A stretch of 64,000 nucleotides of DNA from Prevotella sp. E15-22 (GTDB taxonomy: Bacteria; Bacteroidota; Bacteroidia; Bacteroidales; Bacteroidaceae), in NCBI RefSeq assembly GCF_023204875.1, contig NZ_CP096247.1, positions 1,054,001 through 1,118,000 on the forward strand. Reading direction: 5' to 3'. Position numbers and translations under genes: made by a program. Of the stretch, positions 1-7,284 are shown in pieces (positions within the stretch are counted from its first letter, which is position 1; each line of letters starts with the position of its first letter). The notes beneath the pieces are model-generated. The model searched no databases, had not been told where the DNA came from, and saw nothing but the letters and a program-made list of their open reading frames with translations.

Positions 1-69
1 TATATGGGGCATACGGAAACCATGGAAAGTCTCAAGCTAAAGCGTGAGGATAATATACGGGATTTGTAG
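1..69 (+). CDS. 3' end of an unidentified gene (partial)
   Basis: The first frame is open from base 1 to a TAG at 67-69 and encodes 22 residues beginning YMGHTETMESLK. The gene starts outside the window. The YMGH tetrapeptide resembles C-terminal segments of tyrosine recombinases, but 22 residues are not enough to name it. A similar 11-base stretch recurs at 2242-2252, again reading YMGH. It could be chance read-through of non-coding DNA. Confidence 0.25.
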   Translation, partial: YMGHTETMESLKLKREDNIRDL

Positions 70-151
70 ATTATCGCAGATGAAATAATAAAAAGATAGG
101 TTGAAAAAGAAGATTTTGGTATAAAAATGTGATTATATTGGAAAATATTCC

Positions 152-160
152 TATCTTTGC
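152..160 (+). promoter_or_regulatory. Bacteroidetes -7 box of the ImmA/IrrE gene
   Basis: TATCTTTGC matches the Bacteroidetes primary-sigma -7 consensus (TAnnTTTG) and lies 15 bases before the ATG at 176, so the leader is very short. Confidence 0.7.
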
Positions 161-175
161 GCCCAGAAAACGTAA

Positions 176-1321
176 ATGACTAAGGACTGTATAGTAGAAA
201 TTAACTTGGAGCGTCTGCACTATCTCTTGAGGTTGTATAACCTTTCGGTAGGGGAGTTCTTGGCGATGCTTAATAGTGGACACAAACGGGCGTTAAACCG
301 CGAGGAGGTGTTTACTAATGAGATGTCTATGGCTTTGTTGAAGCGTATAGATAAAATATTCAATAAGGGTATATACTACTATATTGATTTTACGCCAGTG
401 TCGCAGGGGTCTCATGCAAGTATATTTTTCAGGAAGCAGAGTTTTAATGGTCAGCTCAATTTGGAAGCCCGGAAAATGGTGGACAAATTTGAAACTCTGA
501 AAAATACGCTTGATACATACAATGTGTTGGCAGATGTGTCTTTTGAACGTCAGTTGCCATCATTTACCGTAAAGGACAACCCTCGGGAAACGGCTCGTGT
601 GATTAGTGGACTGCTGAAGATGAGAAGCCATAAGGACGAGAAGGATCATCTGAAGTTCATAATTAATCAGTTGGCTAAACTAAATATTTATGTGTTTGAG
701 TTTGTTGAGACTTTCAATAAGAAACAGAAGAGTAATGTTGAAGGTTTCTTTATCGCACCAAATGTTATAGTTGTAAAGAGACAACAGGGTCGACTGAAGA
801 GAGAACTGTTTACATTGGCTCATGAGCTGGGGCATTGCGTAATAAATGTGGAAGAGGTTGAAAACGTTTCGGATGAGTTGTCGTCTGGCCTGTCGGAGAT
901 AGAGAAATGGTGCAATGATTTTGCTTTCTACCTTTTGATGGGTGATGAAGCTGTAAAATTGGACGGGCTGAAGTATGTCAATGCCAAAAACGACTATGCC
1001 CACGACATGATAAAAGGCATGTCGGACGCGACGCATGTAAGTATGCTGGCCATTTACACCCGTCTCGTGATAGAGAAGAAGATGAGTCAGGATGACTACG
1101 CGCTCGTGAGAGGTGGTATCATGGCCAATGTGAGACGGGCAGAGGAAAAACGAAAGCAGGAGGCGAAAGATGGAAAATCGGTTATGTCATCTCCACGCCC
1201 AATTATTTCGAATCTGTTTCGTGACACCATGCAGTGTGCGCTTTATAGAGGTGTAATAGATGAGGCGACTTTTTGCCAGCAGTTGAATGTGAAACCTGAA
1301 AGGATGGAGGCTTACTTGTGA
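176..1321 (+). CDS. ImmA/IrrE family metallo-endopeptidase
   Basis: The 381-residue protein has a zinc-protease motif HELGH at about residues 216-220, followed about 20 residues later by EIEKWCNDFAFYLLM, the usual ImmA/IrrE third-ligand region. The N-terminal 70 residues look like a degenerate Xre-type helical domain. Family members cleave or inactivate partner repressors or antitoxins. The stop codon overlaps the start of the downstream DUF4411 PIN-like gene, so the two are translationally coupled. ImmA/IrrE (COG2856) plus DUF4411 is a recognised toxin-antitoxin-like pairing, with this protein as the likely antitoxin or regulator. The start follows directly after a -7 box. The family call is secure; the toxin-antitoxin role is inferred from the pairing. 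Confidence 0.85.
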   Translation: MTKDCIVEINLERLHYLLRLYNLSVGEFLAMLNSGHKRALNREEVFTNEMSMALLKRIDKIFNKGIYYYIDFTPVSQGSHASIFFRKQSFNGQLNLEARKMVDKFETLKNTLDTYNVLADVSFERQLPSFTVKDNPRETARVISGLLKMRSHKDEKDHLKFIINQLAKLNIYVFEFVETFNKKQKSNVEGFFIAPNVIVVKRQQGRLKRELFTLAHELGHCVINVEEVENVSDELSSGLSEIEKWCNDFAFYLLMGDEAVKLDGLKYVNAKNDYAHDMIKGMSDATHVSMLAIYTRLVIEKKMSQDDYALVRGGIMANVRRAEEKRKQEAKDGKSVMSSPRPIISNLFRDTMQCALYRGVIDEATFCQQLNVKPERMEAYL

Positions 1322-1872
1322 TGGAATACTATTTTGATACCAGTTCGCTTGTGGCCCTGGCTCGCTACTATCATCCTTTTGACAAAGACGGACGGCTTTT
1401 CGATTTTGTGCGTAACCAATTTCAAAGTAAGGAGATTATTGTTCTTGATGCTATATTGAATGAAGCTAAATTCACTTCTAAGGGTATTGTACTGAAAGCA
1501 TATCCTTTTATAGTAGAGCAAAAAGACCTTATTGTTGATACGAAGGAGTTGATGCCATACAGTACCAAGAAGTTTGATAATATGGTTGACAAGAACTTCA
1601 TTGTGGCTGCTTTGGTGAATAATGGGAAGGTGAACTATTCTATAATGAAACAATCTTTCTTGAACAGCGGGGATGGTAAGCTGATTCTCACTATGTATAA
1701 CCGGTTGCATGATGACAAGGAGGCCAATATATGTATTGTGACAGAAGAATCGAAAACAGGGAATGATGGCAAGATATTTAAGAAGATTCCTGCTCTATGT
1801 GAATTTATTGGAGCAAGGTGTATATCATTGGCAGAGTTCTTGTCAACAACGTCATTCCATGTAGCGATGTGA
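1321..1872 (+). CDS. DUF4411-family PIN-like protein (probable toxin)
   Basis: The protein has about 183 residues. It begins with EYYFDTSSLVALARYYHPF, a PIN-type first acidic residue followed by the RYYPF segment of DUF4411 proteins, and ends with a segment of the type KKIPALCEFIGARCISLAEF that closes this family. Other acidic residues (D in IIVLDAI, D in DNMVDKNF) could complete a PIN-like metal site. Either GTG 1318 or ATG 1321 could start it; ATG is preferred and overlaps the upstream TGA. PIN proteins are usually ribonucleases, and with the ImmA/IrrE partner this is the likely toxin. Nuclease activity is inferred from family only. Confidence 0.75.
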   Translation: MEYYFDTSSLVALARYYHPFDKDGRLFDFVRNQFQSKEIIVLDAILNEAKFTSKGIVLKAYPFIVEQKDLIVDTKELMPYSTKKFDNMVDKNFIVAALVNNGKVNYSIMKQSFLNSGDGKLILTMYNRLHDDKEANICIVTEESKTGNDGKIFKKIPALCEFIGARCISLAEFLSTTSFHVAM

Positions 1873-2009
1873 TAGTTATTCCTGCAGTTACAACAAATTA
1901 TAAAAAGCAAACAGCAGTTGCAACCTTATATCGGAGTTGCAACAAGAGGAACGGGGGGACGGGTACATTTTCCGCAACAATAGGAGTTGGCTAAAATATT
2001 GGTAAAGTA
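1873..2009. other. Intergenic, repeated GTTGCAAC-type half sites
   Basis: GTTACAAC occurs near 1886 and GTTGCAAC occurs twice between about 1917 and 1947. These resemble the GTTGTAAC half sites of the Fic operator at 3075-3092 but do not form a perfect palindrome here. No gene seen. Confidence 0.35.
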
Positions 2010-2201
2010 ATGCCAAGACAGGCTAGAGAATCATCAGGAACGGGGATTTATCACGTGATGATGATGGCTCTGTCGCATGAGCCTGATGGTACCCCCGGAG
2101 GCAGGAACTACGGAATTACGGATATGACACAGGAGGAACGCTGGCTAGCGAAGTATAATGAGGTGATGGAGGAGTATAAACGGAAGAATCAGTATGAATA
2201 G
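2010..2201 (+). pseudogene. RAYT (REP-associated tyrosine transposase) N-terminal remnant
   Basis: The open frame starts MPRQARESSGTGIYHVMM, the conserved first 18 residues of Bacteroidetes REP-associated transposases. After that the similarity stops: the rest (DMTQEERWLAKYNEVME) resembles the start of a different Bacteroidales protein type. No HUH/Tyr catalytic region is present. This is a broken fragment fused to unrelated sequence, not a functional transposase. It faces a second RAYT fragment at 2384-2575. Confidence 0.65.
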
Positions 2202-2383
2202 GATATGGGAAGGTCAGCCGATGGGCTGGCTTTTCTTGGTTTATATGGGGCACGTGGAGAGAGTAAGGCGCACAGATTACGCTGAAGACAGTGGGGACAG
2301 GTCAGCGTCTCGCGCGAACGTGCATGATTTGACATTAGACATCATGTAGAATTGGAAATGGTGGTTCTGGTGCGCCAGGCACC

Positions 2384-2575
2384 TCATAAAGAAACTCGGA
2401 AACCATGATAAACAAAGGGCTTCCGAGTTTCTTCTTTTTCCTGGAAATTAAGAATTGTAGCGCAAATGTAGCGCACGGGACAGAAGGTCTGTCTATATAA
2501 GGATTGGATTATAATACCTCGCATCATTACATGGAAGATACCGGTGCTTGATGGTTTCCTTGGCTGTCTGGGCAT
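2384..2575 (-). pseudogene. Second RAYT N-terminal remnant, opposite orientation
   Basis: Read leftwards, the frame begins MPRQPRKPSSTGIFHVMMRG, again the RAYT N terminus, then loses similarity. It still has a -7 box (TACCTTTGCC on the minus strand, about 2597-2606) just upstream. A 13-base inverted repeat (2390-2402 with 2421-2433, arms AAGAAACTCGGAA) lies at its 3' end and may be a REP-like hairpin or terminator. The catalytic domain is missing. Confidence 0.65.
2389..2434. repeat. Inverted repeat / hairpin
   Basis: Arms AAGAAACTCGGAA and TTCCGAGTTTCTT pair perfectly around a loop of about 18 bases, with a T-rich run after the right arm. It is either a terminator or a REP hairpin tied to the RAYT remnant. 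Confidence 0.6.
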
Positions 2576-3074
2576 GATGTTTTCGTCTTTTGGCGGGCAA
2601 AGGTACGAAAAATTTTAGACAGAGAGAATGGAAAACGGGGATTTTTGAACACGAATCACTCGAATATCACGAATATGTAGTACAATAGTTGTAACTACAA
2701 GTAACTGCAAAAGCGGCTATAACTTAGTCTTTGAAGTTGTAGCTGTTTTTTTTGCATGATCCGCTTGGGATTCGAAACCATGACCCCATTCTATTATGAA
2801 TGTCAAAAATAGTAGATAATTTGAAAATATCTAATAAAATATAGATATTATTTGTTTATCACATGATGATGTATAGGGCTCGGTGGCTTTGAATGTGTCT
2901 GTGCCTCATATTAAAGATTATGCAAGGGTCATTCACGTTTCAAAGTTTAACGAATTAATGACCGCGAAGGCTCTGTTGGCGAAAACCAATTAAGACTGAA
3001 GTGGAGCAAAAATGTGAAAATAGGGCTGATTTCTGATGGAAATCGGCCTTTTTTAGTAAGAAAAACGTTAAAAA
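2576..3074. other. Intergenic DNA with relic sequences
   Basis: No intact gene. It contains a diverged copy of the CACGGAT repeat type at about 2648-2677 (GAACACGAAT...TCACGAAT), a TTGTA/TACAA half-site pair at 2689-2700, an imperfect T-tailed hairpin at about 2712-2752, and a short open tail (about 2889-2993) that may be the end of a lost gene. Confidence 0.4.
3024..3054 (+). terminator. Rho-independent terminator
   Basis: GGCTGATTTC (3024-3033) pairs with GAAATCGGCC (3039-3048) and is followed by six T. No intact gene precedes it, which suggests the gene it served has been lost. Confidence 0.65.
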
Positions 3075-3117
3075 GGTTGTAACGTTACAACCATTTAGGG
3101 ATTTTTTTGTATCTTAG
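3075..3117 (+). promoter_or_regulatory. Palindromic operator and promoter of the first fic gene
   Basis: GGTTGTAACGTTACAACC at 3075-3092 is a perfect 18-base palindrome. The -7 box TATCTTAG follows at 3110-3117, so the palindrome covers the -33 region, the position expected for a repressor site. The encoded Fic protein has a C-terminal winged helix, so autoregulation is plausible. The same half sites recur at 5926-5951. Confidence 0.6.
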
Positions 3118-3145
3118 CAGCCGAAATTACAATGATTCGCACCGT

Positions 3146-4288
3146 ATGAAGCATCTGAATATTAAAAAGGCACTGGCGGCATGGCAGGAGTTACAACCTC
3201 TATCGGAGAAAGATAGGGAGAGGCTAAGTCGTAGATTCACCGTAGACTTTAACTACAACAGCAACCATATTGAGGGTAATACGCTGACGTATGGGCAGAC
3301 GGAGATCCTGTTGCTGTTTGGAAAGGTGATAGGTGAGGCTGATGTGCATGCAGTACAAGAGATGACGGCGAGCAATGTGGGGCTGAAGATGATGACTGAG
3401 GAGGCTCGCGTGAAGGAGATGCCGCTGACGCAGAACTTTATCCGAACATTGCATAAAACATTGTTGAGGGAGGATTATACGGTGTATCGCAATCTGCCCG
3501 GAGGACAGCAAACTAGCTATGTTATTGACGGATTGTCGACTTCCGTCACGACTCGACAATGCTCGAACGAGCTCGGCACTGTGCTCGCTGTTCCGTCAGT
3601 TCATGCTGGGCAGTATAAAACTCGACCGAACAGCGTGATTACCCGCTATGGTGACCGTTTTGAGTATGCTTCGCCAGAGGAGACACCAGGGCTGATGACG
3701 GATTTGGTGGATTGGTACAATGAGGCTGAAAAGGAAGGGAAGTTGTCGCCTATAGAACTGGCGGCGTTGTTTCACTACCGCTACATCCGCATTCACCCGT
3801 TTGAGGATGGTAATGGACGTATTGCCCGCCTGATGGTGAACTTTATATTGATGCGTCATGATTATCCGATGATAGTGGTGAGAAGCCGCAAGAAGAGCGA
3901 ATATCTGGAGGCCCTGCATCAGGCTGATATGGAAGTAGGGCCTGTGCCTGCAGACGGTGCTCATGCTGAGATAAAGGACATCAGGCCTTTCATGAAGTAC
4001 TTCAACGAGTTGGTGGCTACGGAGGTGTACAACGATGTGCTGTTTGTGAGCGAGAAGGATGAGAACGTTTGGTGGTATGACGGGGAGAGGATAGCTTTCC
4101 GTACGCCGAACTACACGAAGATTCTGAACGCCATGCGCACGCTGCCTACGCTGACGCTGGCAGACATGATGGAAGAAACGGGCATCAGCATGGCTGCCAT
4201 ACAGAAACTGCTGGACAGGCTGATTGAGAAGAAGTATGTGGAGCGGGGCGAGAAGGATGGCAGCTGGCGGGTGTTTGTGACACAGTGA
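3146..4288 (+). CDS. Fic family protein with C-terminal winged helix
   Basis: About 380 residues. The catalytic motif HPFEDGNGR is in the centre (nt about 3792-3818) and an N-terminal inhibitory-helix motif of the (S/T)xxxE(G/N) type (SNHIEGN) is present, so this is a class II self-inhibited Fic enzyme. Such proteins transfer AMP or another phosphate-containing group to target proteins. The last 60 residues look like a winged helix-turn-helix. ATG 3146 is chosen because the -7 box lies at 3110-3117; an earlier in-frame TTG would sit inside the promoter. An extra 25-residue peptide is encoded by a palindromic insertion at 3527-3601, between the conserved segments TSYVI and HAGQYKTRPN. The substrate is unknown. 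Confidence 0.9.
   Translation: MKHLNIKKALAAWQELQPLSEKDRERLSRRFTVDFNYNSNHIEGNTLTYGQTEILLLFGKVIGEADVHAVQEMTASNVGLKMMTEEARVKEMPLTQNFIRTLHKTLLREDYTVYRNLPGGQQTSYVIDGLSTSVTTRQCSNELGTVLAVPSVHAGQYKTRPNSVITRYGDRFEYASPEETPGLMTDLVDWYNEAEKEGKLSPIELAALFHYRYIRIHPFEDGNGRIARLMVNFILMRHDYPMIVVRSRKKSEYLEALHQADMEVGPVPADGAHAEIKDIRPFMKYFNELVATEVYNDVLFVSEKDENVWWYDGERIAFRTPNYTKILNAMRTLPTLTLADMMEETGISMAAIQKLLDRLIEKKYVERGEKDGSWRVFVTQ
3527..3601 (+). repeat. In-frame palindromic (REP-like) insertion in fic
   Basis: A 75-base segment with nested inverted repeats: TGACGGA/TCCGTCA at its ends (about 3526-3532 and 3592-3598), ATTGTCGA/TCGACAAT inside (3532-3539 and 3553-3560), and GCTCGAACGAGC at 3561-3572. It adds exactly 25 codons without a stop and separates two protein segments that are contiguous in the Fic relatives I know. 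Confidence 0.65.
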
Positions 4289-4306
4289 TTGATTCCCCCA
4301 AGGCCC

Positions 4307-4351
4307 CCTACATCCCTGCTGTCGCCGTCCCTTGGAAAGGGACTCACAGGT
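4307..4351. repeat. Dispersed 45-base repeat, copy 1
   Basis: This segment (ends CCTACATCC and CTCACAGGT) recurs exactly at 11995-12039 in the same orientation. It contains the near-palindrome GTCCCTTGGAAAGGGAC and lies just after the stop of the first fic gene. Confidence 0.85.
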
Positions 4352-4473
4352 CGGTTACTGCTGCTTTTTTTTGTTGTCGTGGCGCAATAAATAATGTCAT
4401 AGGTCTATTTTTCTATATCTGAAAGATTTTTATGTTATATAATGTTAAATCCATTGTGCGTTTCTTTCCAATT

Positions 4474-4515
4474 CTTTCCAATTCTTGCAAGATTGGAAAG
4501 TTTTTCTTATTTTTG
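4474..4515 (+). promoter_or_regulatory. Palindromic operator and promoter of the second fic gene
   Basis: CTTTCCAAT (4474-4482) and ATTGGAAAG (4492-4500) flank a CTTGCAAG core, giving a nearly perfect 27-base palindrome; an extra half site lies at 4464-4472. The -7 box TATTTTTG is at 4508-4515, so the palindrome covers the -33 region. The same half sites are found downstream of the gene at 5852-5888. Confidence 0.6.
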
Positions 4516-4532
4516 CCACAAAATTGTTAGAT

Positions 4533-5849
4533 ATGAGTATAATAGAAACCCCTCCCCAAATTGATAATCAGGAGATGTTGGATTGTTTAGTCACTTCTCC
4601 TCCTGAAGATGTTGCTGCATTGGTGGATAAGATAAATGAAGAATATGAGTATTGGGATACTGTTAAGTACAAAAAGAGTACCCAAAAGTGTTCTTCCAAG
4701 AAGTTGTGGACTTATGTAAAGGTCTCTAGGATGAGGAATATGATTAATGTATGGCCTCAATTCAATATGTTTCTTGGCGTTACTAACCAAATGCAACGAA
4801 TATGTTATGAGCTTGATATGAACTTTGGTGGTTCTTGGGGAACGAGTTCCATAATACCAGGAGACAGTAAAGAGAGATACTTGGTTAGTTCACTGATGGA
4901 AGAGGCTATATTCTCTAGTCAAATGGAAGGTGCTGCTACAACACGACAGGTGGCAAAGGAGATGCTTCGCAAGAAGATGACACCAAAGGACAAGTCGCAG
5001 CAGATGATAGCTAACAACTATCAGACAATCCAATTTGTAGTCCAGAATCAAGATACACCTTTGACTATAGAACTATTACAGCGCATTCATCGTCTGATGA
5101 CTGAGAATACATTGGATAATCCTGAGGATGCTGGAAGATTCCGTACAAACGATGATGTGGTGGTAGAAAACGGTATCACCCACGAGATAGTACATCGTCC
5201 TCCTTCATATACAGAGTTGCCTTCTTTTGTAAAAGACCTATGTAAGTTTTTTAATGATGAAAAAACGAAGGTCTTTATTCATCCTATTATTCGGGGTATT
5301 ATTATCCATTTTATGATTGCTTATATGCATCCATTTGTTGATGGTAATGGAAGAACTGCACGAGCTCTTTTCTATTGGTATATGCTGAAGCAGAAGTATT
5401 GGTTGACAGAATATCTTTCTATATCAAGGGTTATTGCAAATTCGAAGAAATCGTACGAGAAGTCCTTCTTGTATACAGAAGCAGATGGTAATGATATGGG
5501 GTATTTTGTGGCCTATAATCTGAGAGTGCTAGATATTTCATTTAAACAGTTGCAACGTTATCTGAAACGAAAACAGGACGAAAAGAAAGCTGCAAATACG
5601 TTCCTACAGTTAGGAGATATCAATGACCGACAGGCTCAGATTATTAAGATGTTTGTTGATAATCCGAAGGAAGTCATCACAGTTAAAGATATTCAATGTA
5701 AGTACTTAATTAGTGCTACGACTGCAAAGAATGATATTATGGGCCTTGTGAATCGTGATCTAATTAATGAGTTTGCCTTTAATAAGGTTAAGAGAGGCTA
5801 TGTGAGAAGTGATAAATTTGAAGATGCTGTCAAACCATTCTTAAAGTAA
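4533..5849 (+). CDS. Fic family protein (Fic/DOC N-terminal type) with winged helix
   Basis: 438 residues. It carries HPFVDGNGR, the Fic catalytic loop (nt about 5330-5356), and an inhibitory motif SSQMEGA upstream in the protein, so it is class II. The C terminus (DINDRQAQIIKMF...GYVRS) looks like a winged helix. ATG 4533 is chosen because it follows the -7 box by 17 bases; an earlier in-frame start would precede the promoter. Base composition is clearly more AT-rich than the housekeeping genes to the right, as is common for accessory genes. It differs from the first Fic protein in its N-terminal domain. The target is unknown. Confidence 0.9.
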   Translation: MSIIETPPQIDNQEMLDCLVTSPPEDVAALVDKINEEYEYWDTVKYKKSTQKCSSKKLWTYVKVSRMRNMINVWPQFNMFLGVTNQMQRICYELDMNFGGSWGTSSIIPGDSKERYLVSSLMEEAIFSSQMEGAATTRQVAKEMLRKKMTPKDKSQQMIANNYQTIQFVVQNQDTPLTIELLQRIHRLMTENTLDNPEDAGRFRTNDDVVVENGITHEIVHRPPSYTELPSFVKDLCKFFNDEKTKVFIHPIIRGIIIHFMIAYMHPFVDGNGRTARALFYWYMLKQKYWLTEYLSISRVIANSKKSYEKSFLYTEADGNDMGYFVAYNLRVLDISFKQLQRYLKRKQDEKKAANTFLQLGDINDRQAQIIKMFVDNPKEVITVKDIQCKYLISATTAKNDIMGLVNRDLINEFAFNKVKRGYVRSDKFEDAVKPFLK

Positions 5850-5851
5850 TT

Positions 5852-5951
5852 CTTTCCAATGTTTAAAGAATTGGAAAGAATTGGAAAGAAATAGAATGTT
5901 AGTTAGGCTCTGATTATAATAGCTCAAAAGGTTGTAACCCTACAACCTTTT
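5852..5951. repeat. Second pair of Fic-type palindromes without a gene
   Basis: CTTTCCAAT (5852-5860) faces ATTGGAAAG (5870-5878, repeated 5880-5888), the half sites of the second fic operator. Next, AAAAGGTTGTA (5926-5936) faces TACAACCTTTT (5941-5951), the half sites of the first fic operator. No plus-strand gene follows, so these may be a relic promoter region or silencer-like secondary operators. Confidence 0.65.
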
Positions 5952-5999
5952 GGGGAACATTTTGGGCGATATAAGTAAGTTGTTTACGTTAAATTTGGG

Positions 6000-6040
6000 A
6001 AATTAGGGGAAATTTTTGGGGAATTCCCCCTAATTTTGTG
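6000..6040. repeat. Small inverted repeat
   Basis: AAATTAGGGG and CCCCCTAATTT flank an AT-rich loop. It lies between the convergent fic and AlkD-like genes and could act as a terminator. Confidence 0.4.
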
Positions 6041-6103
6041 TTGGGACAAGGATGAGATGTCTCGACAGGCTCGACATGACAAAGGAGGGGCGGCATGACG
6101 GGA

Positions 6104-6868
6104 CTATGCGCGGATGGACATCCATTGCTTGCGTTCGGCATCGGACATCTTTTCGATGGCATAGCGGAGCATGGTGCGAGGCATTTCGTGGGCATGCTGG
6201 TGGAGGAAGTCGCGGAGGAGGTCCATGGAGACGCGCTTACCCATTTCTCTTAGCATCCAGCCGACGGCTTTATGCATCAAATCGTGAGGGTGGTGGAGGT
6301 GGATCTCGGCATAACGGAGGCACCAGGAGGGGTCGCCCATCTGTGAGGTCTTCCATGAGCAGACGATGCTCATGCGTTGTTTCCACAGGCAAGGGCTTTG
6401 GGCAAGGTCATCGAGGACCTTTATCTTATAGGCTTTGTCGCCAAGGTGGCTTGGCAACAGGAGCCAATGGCCCAGAATCTTATGGACAGACAAATCGACC
6501 AGGTCCCAGTTGTTGGCTTGCTCGGCATATTTGAGGTACAGTTGAAGGATCTCGTCACGACCTTTTATCGCTTCCTCGTTGTTCTCCAGGCGTTTTGTAG
6601 CGAGCTTTTCGAATTTTGCCACCAAAATAAGGAAGCCGCAGAGGCGTACTTCGTGCCAGTGGTTCATCAATAACTCAGGAACCTCTTCTAAAGGAAAGTC
6701 CTGGGGTACGCTTTTGACCACCTCCCTTGTCTGGGGCACTTTCAGGCCTAGGAACTCGTCGCCTTCGCCGTACTCGCCTGGGCCGGTTTTGAAAAAGCCC
6801 ATCAAAACCTTGCGTTGCGCTTCGTTGCGCAACGACTCCATATAAACTATTATCTCCTTTGCTGTCAT
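6104..6868 (-). CDS. DNA alkylation repair protein, AlkD-like
   Basis: 254 residues made of short helical repeats typical of the AlkD/AlkC HEAT-like fold. The segment NNWDLVDLSVHKILGHWLL matches the AlkD motif with the catalytic Trp and Asp. Family members are glycosylases removing positively charged alkylated bases (N3-methyladenine, N7-methylguanine) from DNA in the cytoplasm. ATG at 6868 starts a standard AlkD N terminus and has no obvious Shine-Dalgarno. A long array of family A palindromes lies directly upstream (6893-7283), so its promoter must be inside or replaced by that array. The family call is good; the exact lesion is not predictable. Confidence 0.85.
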   Translation of the reverse strand: MTAKEIIVYMESLRNEAQRKVLMGFFKTGPGEYGEGDEFLGLKVPQTREVVKSVPQDFPLEEVPELLMNHWHEVRLCGFLILVAKFEKLATKRLENNEEAIKGRDEILQLYLKYAEQANNWDLVDLSVHKILGHWLLLPSHLGDKAYKIKVLDDLAQSPCLWKQRMSIVCSWKTSQMGDPSWCLRYAEIHLHHPHDLMHKAVGWMLREMGKRVSMDLLRDFLHQHAHEMPRTMLRYAIEKMSDAERKQWMSIRA

Positions 6869-6892
6869 TTATCTAACTAATTCATCAGGAGC

Positions 6893-7283
6893 GACCACGG
6901 ATGACTCGGATTGAACGGATAATCCGTATTATCCGTTAGATCCGTGTTCGTTTATTAATTGACCACGGATTGCTCGGATTTGACGGATTTTTTTTGTTAC
7001 AATTTATCCGTTATATCCGTTAGATCCGTGTTCGTTTATTAAATTGACCACGGATTGCTCGGATTTGACGGATTTTTTTCTCGTTACAATTTATCCGTTA
7101 GATCCGTGTTCGTTTATTAAATTGACCACGGATTGCTCGGATTTGACGGATTTTTTTCGTTACAATTTATCCGTTTTATCCGTTAGATTCGTGTTCGTTT
7201 ATTAATTGACCACGGATGACTCGGATTGAACGGATTTTTTTCTCGTTACAATTTATCCGTATTATCCGTTTAATCCGTGTTCG
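6893..7283. repeat. Family A palindromic repeat array, five copies
   Basis: Five tandem copies (about 6893-6949, 6961-7033, 7046-7111, 7124-7197, 7208-7282). Each begins GACCACGGAT, carries further CGGAT motifs, then ATCCGT motifs, and ends ATCCGTGTTCG, so each can fold into one hairpin. Copies are joined by a spacer of the type TTTATTAATT. The last copy ends one base before the stop codon of the epimerase gene. Confidence 0.9.
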
Positions 7284-7284
7284 T

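Noticed and set aside
2761..2787. tRNA 3' end or attachment site
   Set aside because: GGGATTCGAAACC resembles a reversed T-arm, but no acceptor stem, anticodon arm or integrase gene could be found around it.
2889..2993. End of a recombinase gene (VSVPHIKDYARVIHVSKFN)
   Set aside because: The short open tail has no upstream domain and the similarity to tyrosine-recombinase C termini is too weak to call.
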